A stretch of 64,000 nt of DNA from Taxillus chinensis (lineage: Eukaryota; Streptophyta; Magnoliopsida; Santalales; Loranthaceae), in the NCBI GenBank assembly GCA_023512835.1, contig CM042086.1, positions 18,907,529-18,971,528 of the forward strand, written 5' to 3'. A model generated the notes under the pieces. The model saw only the letters and a list, made by a program, of their open reading frames with translations, was not told the DNA's origin and made no database searches. Positions 23,340 through 35,337 of this stretch are shown one piece after another (positions within the stretch are counted from its first letter, which is position 1; each line of letters opens with the position of its first letter). The translations under genes and the position numbers were made by a program.

Positions 23340-24700
23340 TGCTCAATAAATAAACAAAACTGACCAACGTAAATATGATTAACAAATTTATTTTATTTGC
23401 GGTCATCCTTCATTTCATTATATTACAAACTCCAAAATATATCCAACCTAAATCAATCAAACCCGACCTCGCAAACTAGGATTACTATTAGCTGTTCGGT
23501 CGGGTTTATACCAACCAAGATCCATTCCTTCTATGTCATTCTCAACACTTAGTTTGTTAATGGTCTAATAAACCCATTTAGACTTTTGGACTTGATACAT
23601 GGAGTAGACAAATAACTTCATAGAGCAGAGGGGGAAGAATGGCCAAACAAATGGCCCATACCTCAATACATCCAGAAAATGAACCGCCGTACACATCAAT
23701 AAACATGGTGATGCAGAAGAGGAAGAAAGAACGACCGTGTAGCACAGCAAATGAAACCCGTATGTACCAGGGGTACAACACATCTTTGCTGATGTAGTTT
23801 GCCTGCCCATACCCCACGTGCAGCATGCGGTACGACCATTTATTCCATGTACCGCGGTACACAACAATACGTACGGTGACAACACAACAACCATATTTAA
23901 TGTACAGTTCTGCACACAATAACCATATTTAATGTACAGTGCTGCCTTCAATAACACAATAACAATACGCACCGTGTTCAGGCTCTAGGGAATGTAGTCC
24001 ATTTCAAGAAAATTTTGATTAAGTAACTAATATGGAAGCACGGGAAGGCTCCTCCTACAAACACTTGGTTGAATCTTAAGAAAGCTCAGGGCAGTTTACC
24101 CTCCATTATAAAATTTTTGAACACGCCTCGGATCGAACATAATAACATGTCTTCCCCTTTCCGTACAAATTACAACTCCAAGAAAGAATTATATGACAAC
24201 CTCCATTCCATCCTTCCCCTTCCCGTCGCTTAACCTTCATTACCCTCCCGATGAAACTCAGCCTAAACTGAAACCTTAGGCCACATAACATGCAGCCAGG
24301 AACATATAAAGGATCATTTTTAGAAACTTAAGACAGTAGGATATCAACAGTGTAAGGTAAGGATGACCACACCCCCACCCCAAAAAAATCAAAATCAAAA
24401 TAACCAAAACCTGCAACCACAATCAGAGAAAACTGCCTTCAATAAGAGGATAATTCTGCCATAACCATGGCTGCAGAAGTTAGAAGTAAAGAAAAGGAAG
24501 ATACACTCACATTCCCTATGTGCCAGCATTGCTCCCCTTATCTATGTAGGTAGGCTTCGTAGGTTTAGAGCATCTATAATTGTTGGGATAAGTGCCATTT
24601 CACAGCAGTAATACAAAGGGAGAGTGTCCTTCAATTGTGAAAATTGTTGCAATTTTTATTTTCCTTCACCAGACCATTGATTTGACAGATGAGACAGTGA
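23340..24700. other. Region 3' of the Raf kinase gene
   Basis: Includes a near-perfect tandem pair of about 31 bp at about 23879-23946 (each with CCATATTTAATGTACAG) and a 12-bp palindrome GTACCGCGGTAC at 23848-23859. On the minus strand AATAAA at 24660-24655, about 55 nt past the kinase stop, is a possible poly(A) signal. No separate gene seen. Confidence 0.4.
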
Positions 24701-24713
24701 ACGAACATTAGCT

Positions 24714-27700
24714 TCACTTCACATTGATAGCTGCAGCCATACTCCTTAACTTCTGAGAGACTTCGGAGAAGGATGGCCTGTCGGCTGGATCAGAGGCCCA
24801 ACAATTTTCCATCAGAGACTTCCATTCAGGGTCACACCATGTAGGAATTTGTGGACGCAATGTGTTGTTCACAATCCCTCCTAAACGAAGGAAACATGTC
24901 AAGAGCCAAGTCGATTAAACCAATTTTTTCACCCAAACACAATTAACATTCCAACAGTTTTGAAAGAATGAAAAAGGGGGAGGGGATGTTTCAAATTACA
25001 GATATAGGCCACTCTAAATTTTGGTACTACTAAGAGTTGGAGATTAATTCTTACGAGAGGGAGTTGTCACAAGGTTCTTTTCTGTAGAGGAAAGGGAGGC
25101 CAATCAGGGTAAGGAGCTAACCATGGTCTAATAACATGTTCAATGGGATGAGCATTGAATGATATGCATGTTAAAACAATAAAAACCCTAAAGCTCACAA
25201 ACAATGGAATTTGACAAATACAGAACCAAATAAATGCTTAAAAAGTTCTTCTTATTGTGTCCCAACATAATTAAGTGCAGACATAGTTCATTGAGAAAAG
25301 CTTACCATCTAAACGCATTGGAACATGCCCATAAACAGATTACAAGTAAAAAATTGAAATATAGATCTACAAGAAGTCCAATTGGTGAATGGAATTGAAT
25401 AGAGATCAAGCTTATATATAAATAACCAAGCCCACATCAGGAGCACAAGCAAGTTGTGAATTTATTAATAAGATATGATTAGTTAAGCTGCATGAATCCC
25501 CTTTAGTGTCAATCAAATATTTTATAAGACAATCATGCTAACTAACTTGCCACAATATGGAATCAATAAGAAGCACAACCATGCACAATGCATATATAGA
25601 AGCACATATTTTGGGATTGTTTGTGCCTACCAATTATAGAAGCACAATGCATATCCCCATATGGTTCCTCTCCTGTGAGCAATTCCCACATAACAATCCC
25701 AAAGGAGTAAACATCAATCTACAAAACACAAAACATTAAGCAATAGTTTAAAGGGAAACAGAAAAGTCAAAAGCATCAATAAGAGCAATGCCAAGAGTAT
25801 CTTACCTTTTCGGTCACCATGTTACTTTTCCCACTAAGAAGCTCAGGTGCCATCCATGGTAAAGTTCCCCGAACACCTCCGGACACTAAAGTCTGCTGCT
25901 TTACCTTTGATAAGCCCAGATCACCAATCTGAGAGAATATGCATATTAGATGAGCCTCCAAGTCCATTATTTGATACCGAAAATAAAGTTTCAAGTCCCT
26001 TACTCGATACTTGAGTGCGCAGGGGCACTGTCACCAATTAACTTTAGTTCTTACAAAATGTTGAAGCGGACTACTTAAACCTTACCGCAAGCCCAAAGAA
26101 GAGTTTACAACTTTAAGAAACTTTAAACCAAATATTTCAGGGAAGGGAATGACAGTGTAAAGGGTAATAACCAAAAAAAAGGAGAAATAATGACGAAACC
26201 TAACAAAATGTTTTCAATAAAGCATACAACTTAGCATACCTTGCACACAGGTCGATGTGGATCCCTCATATTTACTAACAAATTTTCACACTTAAGGTCA
26301 AAATGCACAACATTTTTTCCATGCAAATACTCCATCCCAAATGCAGCATCCATACCAATGATGAGCCTCTTGCGGCGATCTATTGTTCTGTCCAAATAGC
26401 GCAACACCAAAATTCTACTGTCATAAATGCTTAATTTATAATTTGACAATGAACAATTCCACACGAAGCAGAATAAGAAACAACATTCAGAAATCGTAAG
26501 AAATTTCCACACAAAAATCAAAAATGTCACCTGTCTTTTTTCTTCAAAAACTGCTTCAGAGATCCATTGACCATGAACTCTGTAACAGTTGCTAAAGAAC
26601 CATCAGGTCCATCACGAACTATGCCATAGAATGACACAACATTTGGATGATGTAATGAACTCAAAATCAGAGCCTCCTTCCAGAAATCTGCAATCTATGA
26701 TAGCATTAAAAATAAAGAATTGGTCAATACAGGATTTAAAACAAACAAAAAGTTCCCTATTATGAGGAATAAAGCTCTTCCAAAAATTATCTCATTACTG
26801 TAACAAATGAAATAGAAATCAAGAGCTACAAGAAATCCAAAAAACAATATATCAGCATTGTTTCACTAAGAGAGGAAGGTGTGTGGTAGTACAGGTTACG
26901 AAAAAAGTTCTTCCAAAAATTATTTCTGTACTGTTATAAATGATAACATGTTAGAAATCAAGAGCTGCAAGAAATCCAATGAACAATATACATTCACTGT
27001 TTCACTTAGAAAGAGAGAGAGAGAGAGTTCAGACATTTAGCTAGTGAACATTTTACACCACTTTGCAACTCATTTTTCCTTTTCCAAAATAACTTACGAT
27101 TGCTTTACCCGTAACTCCTAGTATGTTTCTATGATTAATATAATACAATTTGAACATTCTTCATTACAGATGCAGATGGAGTAAATTTTTTAAAAAAATT
27201 GGTATGTTATTTTACTATGGCTGGCACAAAAGCAAAACTCCAAGCCTTAAGTCTTATAGATTTGAGGTAGGGTATGGATATTATGAAATTTAAATGAGTA
27301 AACCCATCAAGCTATTAATGTGAATTTTCATATGCCAATAAATTCTGTGGAAGCCTATATCCAACTCTGCATTCATAGTAAAAAAGACTCCAAAGCCGCA
27401 CTGAAAAGTAACTACAAATTTCAACAAAATTTGTACGTATTGTGAAGGACCCTATATATCACGGGTCATGAGACTCAGATCATACTCGGTAACGCCTATC
27501 CTAAGAGTATTCACTACCAGCTAGCCAAATGTCAAAATATAATCAAAACATTTAAGAAGTGTTCATAATGGGCTCACTACTATTACAGTATATTTAATAT
27601 TTAGCCGGTCAAAGGGGCTAGCTAATTTTTTTTTTTTTTTTTTTTTTTTTCCATCTCACCCATATTCATCCCATGGAGCATTGCAGGGAAGTGTAGCAAG

Positions 27701-30700
27701 GGGTAGGAGGCAGCGGCGGAGCGGCTGGGGAGAGAGATGCAGGGGGGAGGTGGGCAGTGGCAGGAAGGAGATCTAGACAGGAGGAGGGGGTGGCAGCGCA
27801 GAGGGGGAGAGAGATTTGTGCAGGGGGGGAGGGAGATCTATGCAGGTGGGAGGCGGGCGGCAGCAAGAGAGAGATCTATGCAGGGAGGAGGGGGCCAGCA
27901 GTAGGAGAGAAATCTGTACAGGGAGGTGGCGGGGGAGAGAACACAACAAAAGAGACAGACAAAAATACTAAAATTTTGTTGAATTTGAGTCCAATATTTC
28001 AAGATGTAAAATGAGATTAGTTATAATTTAGTCAAATATTTATAACTAAACTGAGATTAGTTAGTTATAATTTAGTCAAAGGTCATTGTATATTTAATAC
28101 TTGGTAACGCCTATCCTAAGAGTATCTCATTTTATACAATGAGATTAGTTAGTTATAATTTAGTCAACTAATTATATATAGTTATAATTTATATTTTATA
28201 AATTATAACTAAATTCTATTGAAGTTATTGTTAGAGCACTAGTAGTGGAATAGTTAAAAATTTTAACAAATTTATCAACATAGAGTAATATTAGCCATAA
28301 ATTTACTTGAAATTTATATTTTAGCTACAAATTTTGTTAATATTACAAACTTCGAGGCATTGACTAGCTAAATTTAATCAAATTTGACTAGTCAATACTT
28401 TGAAGTTTGAAATTTTAATAAAATTTGTAGCTAAAAAACAAATTTTGAGTACAATTTGCGGCTTTTATTATTCCATGTATATAAATTTATTGAAATTTTT
28501 AGCTAGTTTACTACTAGTGCTCTAAGAGAGCTTCGATTGAGAAAACTGAAGGCGATAGTAGGGAATGAGACAAGAAAAGAAGAGAAGGGAGAGGAAGTAA
28601 AAGTCATTCATCTAGCCTTGTCTCAATTATAAGGTAAAGGGATTGGATGAGACATGCATCTCTATACCTTGTTTGTGTAGGATAGGGTAGGGAAGTGAAA
28701 CAGTAAATAAACTGATATGCTTAACACCACTCAATCTACATTTGAAGAAACTGTTTCATTGTAAAAGATATCCAGGGTTTTATTGTATTGTAGCAATATT
28801 ATAATAAATAAAACAAGCATAACACAATAAATAAAATAAGATAAATATATTTAATGCCCAAATGAGTGGCTGTAAGAAATTTTTGGACCTACGACACAAA
28901 AAATTTACAGTGCAGGGAAGACATCATGTAGGAAATCAAATTTGTTCAATGTCTAATATAAGTAAAGGATCCTGTAACAAATCACTGTTTTTTCTTAAGC
29001 AGTAAAATTTATAGTGTCAGCATGTTCTGGTATATTCATATGCTTGGCCTGAGTTATCTAAAATGGTGATTCTTATCAATGCTACTCCCATATTTTTCTT
29101 AGTCTTCATGGTCTCTTCAACTTCAATCACATCACTCCCAGGCTTATCATAAATGAAATTCTAGTACTACAAAACTATCCATTAGTTTTCTATTTTATTT
29201 CCACCATAAGGTTTCTTATATAATACTATCTGCCACTCTCGTTGACAGTCATTCAACTAGGCCACTTTGATCAAATGATGGCTCCTTGACCCCAAAGATT
29301 TTGTAATACAGATGAAAATTCCATTAAGATAAATATGGTACCCCTAAAAAGAAATCTTTGTCAAGTTCATACTGTGCACTGCATCTGTGATCGGCACATT
29401 TGTTTGACATCCATTATATGTCTTGCACTAAAAATACTGCCATTTTTCCAAAATGTATATTACACATGCAATCATCCTCAAAAAATAGTTTATCTGTAAA
29501 ATGTATATTATTATCTGCAAGGATTATAAAAAGGATATGACTCCTTGACCATCTTTCCAAAATGCATATTATTATCTGCAAGGATTATAAAAAGAATATG
29601 CCTCCTTGTCTTAAATTTATCAATGTTTATAAACTTTGTGCCAACTTTAGGAGACACTAGGCTACTCAAAGCAGTGTGTCCAAATAGAAAGGATATTATA
29701 TTTATACTTTTATCCCACTGCAACATAAATAAGTTTATCCAAATAGAAAGGATACTTCTGTCACTCATGGTTTATAAAAGCATTAATTATAGACTCTCTA
29801 AATCTATCTACATCCAATGTAGATAGATTTAGCTAAAATTTTAAAGAGTCTATACCTGATGCTCTAAGAAACAAAACAAGCCTATGAGAATGAAAATACT
29901 TGCATTGGTTCAAACACCAATATCTTTATTGTGCATAGTAATAAATATGCTTTTATCCCATATAAATTCCTTTTTTATGGTAGCAATGTTATCACAACAT
30001 TTCTACAAAAACAAGGCTAATTTTCCATAAAAATAAAAATAAAGAAATGTTTGTTTCTCTTTATTTTTAATGCATTGCACATAGCTTACTACTGAATTGG
30101 GAAAAACAAAGTAAAGTAAATTTATGCCCTAAAATGCCTTTCATTTTTCGCTTAAGTGGTAGTGAAAGCCACCATCTTTTTTATGCATTTGTGGCACAAT
30201 TTTCTAGCCTCCCAAATAAAAAATAGAAAAGTCCCCTGCAAAGCACTTACAGAAATCATGATAAAATTAAACTAAATATTTTCTAACAAAAAATAATTAT
30301 AGAAGTTTCCATATGATGTAGGAGTTCATATAGGATGGAAATGGTCAAATACAGATAAAGATTCTACCAAGCGATCCCGTTCAGAAGGTTTCCCAGCAAA
30401 GCAGCTAGCTTTTATTCTTTTGATTGCCACATCAGAACCCTTCCACTTGCCATAAAAAACCGCCCCATATGTTCCAGAACCTAATTCTCGAATCTCTTCT
30501 AGATCATCATTTCTAATTGTCTAAAAGAAAGAACAAATTCACTGTTACTGGCAATTGAAAGTGCAAGAATCCACAACAAACAAAGAAAAACAAGAAGCAG
30601 ATAAAAGCATCATAGGCGAATTATGTAATGTGGTGAACATTAACCTGTAATCCCCTGGAAATGGCCTCTTCTTCGGCCTTTGTTTGCTCAATCCTTCTAG

Positions 30701-33332
30701 GGTTTGCATTATCGTTTTCAGATTCTAATTCAGAATTCTCTGTGGCATTCTACAGTACAAGAGGGTCATTTGAAACAAAAAAAAAAATTGTTATAAATTA
30801 TGTCGCCAAAAAACATAGAAATAGCCTCTATCAAGTTCTTACAGCTGTCTCAAGTTCATCTAAAGCAGATTCTTTGGTGGCAGGTACTTGCAAGGGCACA
30901 GCATCAGCATGTTCTATAACACTAGACTTCACCTCCTCATTACATTCTAGTGTGGTCCGCTTTATAGAATCAAGGAACTCAGGTAAATTCACATGATTTG
31001 CTAAAAGTCTTAAATCTTGGACGGGGGCTGAAAGATCATTTGCAACTGGTTTAGTAATATCACCACACTCTTCTGGACATCTCAAGCAATTAAAATTAAC
31101 AGACTCAAAAGGTGCTTCCTCAGGTATCTTATCATTCTCCCTATCTCTTTTTGGAGGAGATATATTTAACAAGGGCATCCCATCCAATATTTCTTCTCCA
31201 GTCACAGTTGTTACCTCCCTCTGTGCTGCAACAGCATCTTCATCATTGGAGTCCAGATTATAACCAGAAATTGTTTCAGTAACTAATTTATCATCACTAA
31301 GAGTTGAAAAGGGTTTTGAATATTGGATAGGTACAGTAGGAGTGACAAAGTTCATCATGTCAGTTTGCAACAGAAGCTGGTCTTTCCCAATTTGGTGTTG
31401 ATTCCCCTGACCAAGAGTGCTGGAATTCAAAGTTAAAGCATTAGTATGATACTGTGAAATGGCAGACCCATCAATACCAAACATTTTGGGTGATGAATCA
31501 ACCCAAGTATTTTTATTCTCTGATCCAGTAACAAATCTAGGGTTACCCTCCACAGCACCCATGAAATATCCTGGATTAACCGAGCCATTTGTTCTCTGGG
31601 CTGGATTCAATGCTTCATAAGGAGGGACGCCCTGCATTGTGTCCTGGGAATTTATCCACGGTGCATGTGGAGGCATATGTCCATGTGAAGCCTGATAGAT
31701 TTTCTCTCCTACACAAGCATAAGGTACAGTTCCATGCCGAACCCCACATTCTTCAAGAGGAACTGGTCCGTGAGGTCCAGAAGCTACAGGTTGGTCACAG
31801 AAAACTTCCTTCCCCAGTTCAGATTCAGGTTGAATGTATCGCAGATCCTCAGTTTGAACACAGGTCGAAGACACATGATGACCATTTAATAAATTAACAT
31901 CCCCAAGAGGAAAATTTATGCCAGGCCCATTTACAATGTACTGGTCTGGCAATCTTCCAGCTCCACATAAATTTGCCCTTGCTTCCTCAGCCCGAGGATT
32001 CAAATGATGATGTACAAGCTGCCCTCTTTCATGGCCATGAGGCTCATTATACAGCAATCGGGGACCACTCTGCTCTTTTGAATAAATCCCATGATGCAAT
32101 TTTTTATCTGTGTTTAAGAGGAACAATTCCCTATGGCACACACCACATGGATGACCCATCTGAAGAACTTCATTTGTGATGTTAGACTGCTCCATTTGTG
32201 CTTGCTCCCCATGCTTCCAATGTGAATCAGGAAAAGCCTGGTTTCTTTGGAAATGCATCTGGCAGTGCTCACAAGTACTACTCCCTTCAAAAACATTGGA
32301 ACCATTAAGTAAATTTCCTGGAAATCCTGGCCTATCACCAGATACAGCCCCAGTAGGCAACCAAACAAGATTCTCTGAAAACTGAGGGTGGGGGTCATAT
32401 TGAGACTGCTGATTCACCTGGTGTCGGATGTATTCTTCAGGTAGTTTATCTACTAAATCTCCCGATGGCATATGAATCCTGGCAGAAGGAGAAGATTGGA
32501 ACTCAGTCAGTTTCCGCACATCATGGTGCCCATGATGCCTGGGGGAGAGGTATGCAGGACTCCATGGAGCCTCCATTTCAGCATATCTTTGAGTAACAGA
32601 CTGTTGGTGTTGTCCTGACCTCATATGGGGAATTGTTAAGTGATGCAAGTCATACTGTGAGATGGGCATTTCAAAATTCATTTGATTATGGATGGTACCC
32701 TCAAGATTCATCTGGCTATAGAATTGTTCAGCCAGATGCAATTCATCAGCTGAATTAATCGCAAAAGGATCAGTTTGCTGTGGATCCCTGGGATCAGGAG
32801 CATCATTAAGGCTGTTCAAAGCATCCACATACCTCCTCTCCGAATCCCTTTCACTCGCATCAACAAAATGAGGAGGAGCTTCCTGCTCAGGGTGCGGAAA
32901 TAAGAAGATCCTAAGCCTAGTGAATCCATCCCCTGAACCCAATTTATCGTACTCCTCCATCATGTTCATGACATCATCATCATTCACAACCGACACGAGA
33001 GCATCAAGATCTTCATCGGGCTGCTGGTACTTCAGCAGAAATGTTTCCTCGTAGAGCTCCCTCATCCTGGCCATCAGCTCCTTGTAACTAACATCCCGAG
33101 GCAAGCTCACAATCCTTGTTTCTCCACCCACATACCTGAGCCTCCCATCCTGGGGGCGGGGCATTATGCTACCGGAGAAACTACACAAGAGTTTTACGAC
33201 CCCCAATGAAGGGCTATCCATCACCAAACGGGAAAGGCAATGCTGCAGCGTATCAACTCTAGTATCAGGTTGCAGCAGAGTCGCACTCAGCCTCAGGTGC
33301 CCACTCCTTGTGTCAAACTCACACATGGGCAT
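24714..33332 (-). CDS. PB1-domain Raf-like protein kinase (group B4 type)
   Basis: Cytosolic Ser/Thr kinase. Exons: 33332-30843, 30749-30645, 30520-30368, 26694-26531, 26387-26240, 25928-25806, 25718-25631, 24880-24714. All phases agree; 1145 aa. A PB1 domain lies at about 45-150 ([20 protein letters not shown], acidic [16 protein letters not shown]). A long low-conservation middle follows, then the kinase at about 870-1140: Gly loop GSGTYG 879-884, VAIK Lys899, HFDLKCEN with catalytic Asp1001, DLG in place of DFG (1023-1025), [17 protein letters not shown] and DLG are normal for plant Raf-like MAPKKKs. Arabidopsis B4 Rafs phosphorylate SnRK2 kinases early in osmotic stress; the same job here is inferred. 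A second in-frame ATG at 33221 (Met38) fits family N-termini better than the first. Intron 3 is 3.7 kb with several repeats. Confidence 0.93.
26770..27012. repeat. Intronic tandem duplication, about 120 bp
   Basis: 26775-26880 and 26900-27012 share CTTCCAAAAATTAT, TAGAAATCAAGAGCT and CAAGAAATCCAA in the same order. Lies in intron 3 of the Raf-like kinase gene. Confidence 0.7.
27483..28130. repeat. Segment flanked by a ~30-bp direct repeat
   Basis: GGTAACGCCTATCCTAAGAG and adjoining bases occur at about 27483-27511 and 28098-28126 with one mismatch. Between them lie T25 (27626-27650), a G-rich minisatellite and two copies of a GATTAGTTAGTTATAATTTA motif; a third follows at about 28140. It interrupts intron 3 of the kinase gene. 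Confidence 0.7.
27690..27945. repeat. G-rich degenerate minisatellite
   Basis: About six imperfect units of roughly 37-42 bp, each with a GAGAGATCTATGCAGG-like core followed by GGGAGG or GGGGG runs. Several groups of three or more G occur close together, so G-quadruplex formation is possible on the plus (template) strand. Confidence 0.65.
28234..28522. mobile_element. Fold-back MITE, 289 bp
   Basis: Begins GAGCACTAGTAGTGGAATA and ends in the near inverse (TAGTTTACTACTAGTGCTC). Complementarity continues inward almost to the centre (for example GACTAGCTAAATT against AAATTTGACTAGTC), so the whole element can fold into one hairpin. It is flanked by TA on both sides, consistent with a Tc1/mariner-type (Stowaway-like) target duplication. 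Inserted in intron 3 of the Raf-like kinase gene. Confidence 0.75.
28525..29490. other. Kinase intron 3, unique part
   Basis: Ordinary intronic sequence; no frame, RNA gene or clear repeat recognised. Confidence 0.5.
29497..29612. repeat. Intronic tandem duplication, about 61 bp
   Basis: Two copies of a unit holding ATATTATTATCTGCAAGGAT then TATAAAAAG and CTCCTTG, about 61 bp apart. In kinase intron 3. Confidence 0.8.
29778..29868. mobile_element. Short hairpin-forming MITE
   Basis: The left arm (TATAGACTCTCTAAATCTA then TCTACAT) pairs with the right arm (ATGTAGATAGATTTAG and AAAGAGTCTATA) around a short loop, with a bulge in the right arm. The right end ACCTGATGCTC resembles the common plant MITE terminus GAGCATC in reverse. 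In intron 3 of the kinase gene. Confidence 0.55.
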
Positions 33333-33419
33333 ATCTGATATTCATGGGTTGGGGTCGGCAACAAGTTTCAAACCTTCACCCCCCCACAACCACGACCAAT
33401 CCTCGACCAAAACCTAAAA

Positions 33420-34030
33420 ATAGTGTCGTCAAACTACCCGTCCCTAGGATATTAATGTGTACCACTGTAATTGAGACCAAAACTTAACTACCCTATGTTA
33501 CAGATTGAACGAACAGCAAAAAAAATAAACGAACAAATCCAATAACTACCTCAAATTATTCGTCATCATCGGCTCATCTCATCGAACATGAAACGGAAAA
33601 TACAAAAAGAACCAAGCCCCCCGCACCCCTAAATTTCTCAATAAATTGGTACCAAAAATAACTACCGCTAATGAGAAATCAAAGCTTCGATTTTGATGAA
33701 AAATGAAAATGAATCCAAATACCTCGAAAAGGCGAAGGTAGTGATGGAAAAATCTGGGAATATTATCAAGAATCGATGCTTATTCCCTCCCTCTCTCCCT
33801 CCCTCCCTCCCTCTCTCTCTCTCTCTCTCTCCCCCTCGTAGACACGCTTGTGATTGGCTTTGGCTTTGCTATCGTCTCCACTCTCTCCCTACGGGGAGAA
33901 GTTCTGTGTGTGTCTGCGTTTCGTTTTTTACTGGGTTTTTTTTTTTTTTTTACGTTTGATTGGGTTGTTTTTTTTGTTTTTTGTTTTTAAAATATGTTAT
34001 GAAATTAAAATTTTTAAAATAATTAAATAA
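33420..34030. promoter_or_regulatory. Raf-like kinase 5' leader and proximal promoter
   Basis: Upstream of the kinase start on the minus strand. Contains a pyrimidine-rich block (CCCTCC and CT repeats) at 33783-33836, which reads GA-rich on the transcribed sense strand and is typical of plant 5' leaders. A T-rich tract follows. Transcription start not determined. Confidence 0.4.
33783..33836. repeat. CCCT/CT-rich microsatellite
   Basis: Imperfect CCCTCC units grade into (CT)n. In the presumed 5' leader of the Raf-like kinase gene. Confidence 0.85.
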
Positions 34031-34149
34031 TATTTTTATATTAAGAATTTTTTAAATTAAAAATAATTTAAAATTTTTAAAACAAAAAGGAGTGTACGTT
34101 TTTCTCTGTACTCTATAGTCTTGGGGGAAGTACGAGAAAGGCGCCAGGC

Positions 34150-34315
34150 CTGGCAACACGTGGCGGGGACTCGTTCCTCCGTGCGTAACAGCATATGGTT
34201 TATCTCCTAGAACTAGAAGTAGGCTGGCAGTATGCGCGTCAGACCACGCGCACTTTGGTCGAGGACGTAGGGAACAAACGCCGACCTGTGGCGTCATGTA
34301 TCATCACGCGTGGCA
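34150..34315. promoter_or_regulatory. G-box/ABRE and CAMTA-like motif cluster
   Basis: A GC-rich island in AT-rich surroundings, about 0.8-1 kb upstream of the kinase ATG. It holds CACGTGGC (34157-34164), a G-box with ABRE core, and three sites fitting the CAMTA consensus VCGCGB: GCGCGT 34234-34239, ACGCGC 34246-34251, ACGCGT 34306-34311. Motif matches are seen; function is inferred. Confidence 0.4.
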
Positions 34316-34519
34316 CTTCACTAGCCCTGGTTTTGTAAAAGGACAAGGGGAGTAGCCAATTAATTTTACATGAGGTGGCGCCGTGGCGGTAAATGAATTC
34401 ATTTATCTTTTTCGTCAAAATTCTAAATCGGATTAGAAAATATTTAAAACTTACTGGGCGATGCATCTCCTCACTCAAACTCACACTCAAATAAAAAATG
34501 TTAGTAAGTGAAATCATGA

Positions 34520-35270
34520 ACATTGAGTGATTATGCGGTAGATACTTAATATAATTATATAATGACCATTGGAATGAACTTAAGTGATTATGCAGTAGTA
34601 TTTCTTTACAATATAAATGAAGTTAAGTTTTTGTCATAACGAATATGGATTTGAGAGTTTGAATATAGGTTTACAAATATTTCTAATAATTTCTTCTATG
34701 GGAAAAAGGAATCTTATCACATATCTAGACATAAAAAAAAAAAAAAAGACTCATATTTTTTTCTTCCTCCTTAACAATAATTTAATAACCATACAAGTTC
34801 ATATAATCATATATATATATACACACATCGCCTAAACCTATATTTACTACGATTAACTTCATTACATCTTACTTTCTACCGATTGAACCAGCCTTATAAA
34901 GCTTCATATATGAAATAAATCAATCATAAAATATATGATTTTAATGTATGAATTACCAACTAGAGATAAGATACAAAATCACATTAAATTTGAACACAAC
35001 ACTATCTATTTGATAAACGTTAGGTAGCCTAGAAAAATACCTGAATTATAATTCAAAAATTATTTTTCAAGTACTTCTTGACATATTTCATGGATCTCAC
35101 ATCACAAATACATGTATACACATACTAATGACTTCTTCTTGAGACTAGCTAAAATAATATATTAAAACATTTGTATTCTCCTTTCTTTAGAATAATTATA
35201 TTTAGATATACCCTGAGTATTAAATCGAATTACAAAAAAACCTCAATAATAGAGTCGTTGTAATAGAAGG
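34520..35270. other. Spacer, no gene
   Basis: AT-rich sequence between the kinase promoter and the kinase-like relic. Nothing recognised. Confidence 0.5.
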
Positions 35271-35275
35271 GAGCC

Positions 35276-35337
35276 CAACTATATATTATAATTGAAGTCA
35301 TCCTCCCAACTATATATTGTAATTGAAGTCATCCTCT
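35276..35337. repeat. Two 30-bp tandem copies
   Basis: CAACTATATATTATAATTGA and its continuation is repeated once with one or two changes (CAACTATATATTGTAATTGA). Directly 3' of the RLCK relic. Confidence 0.8.

Noticed and set aside
23565..23972. 135-codon minus-strand frame rich in Cys
   Set aside because: It spans the 31-bp tandem repeat, has no splice context or family match, and looks like chance openness of a repeat-derived block.
27757..28014. Gly/Arg-rich 85-codon frame
   Set aside because: Translation of the G-rich minisatellite in the kinase intron.
31589..32398. Several frames of 68-102 codons
   Set aside because: Antisense or out-of-frame readings of the large first exon of the Raf-like kinase.
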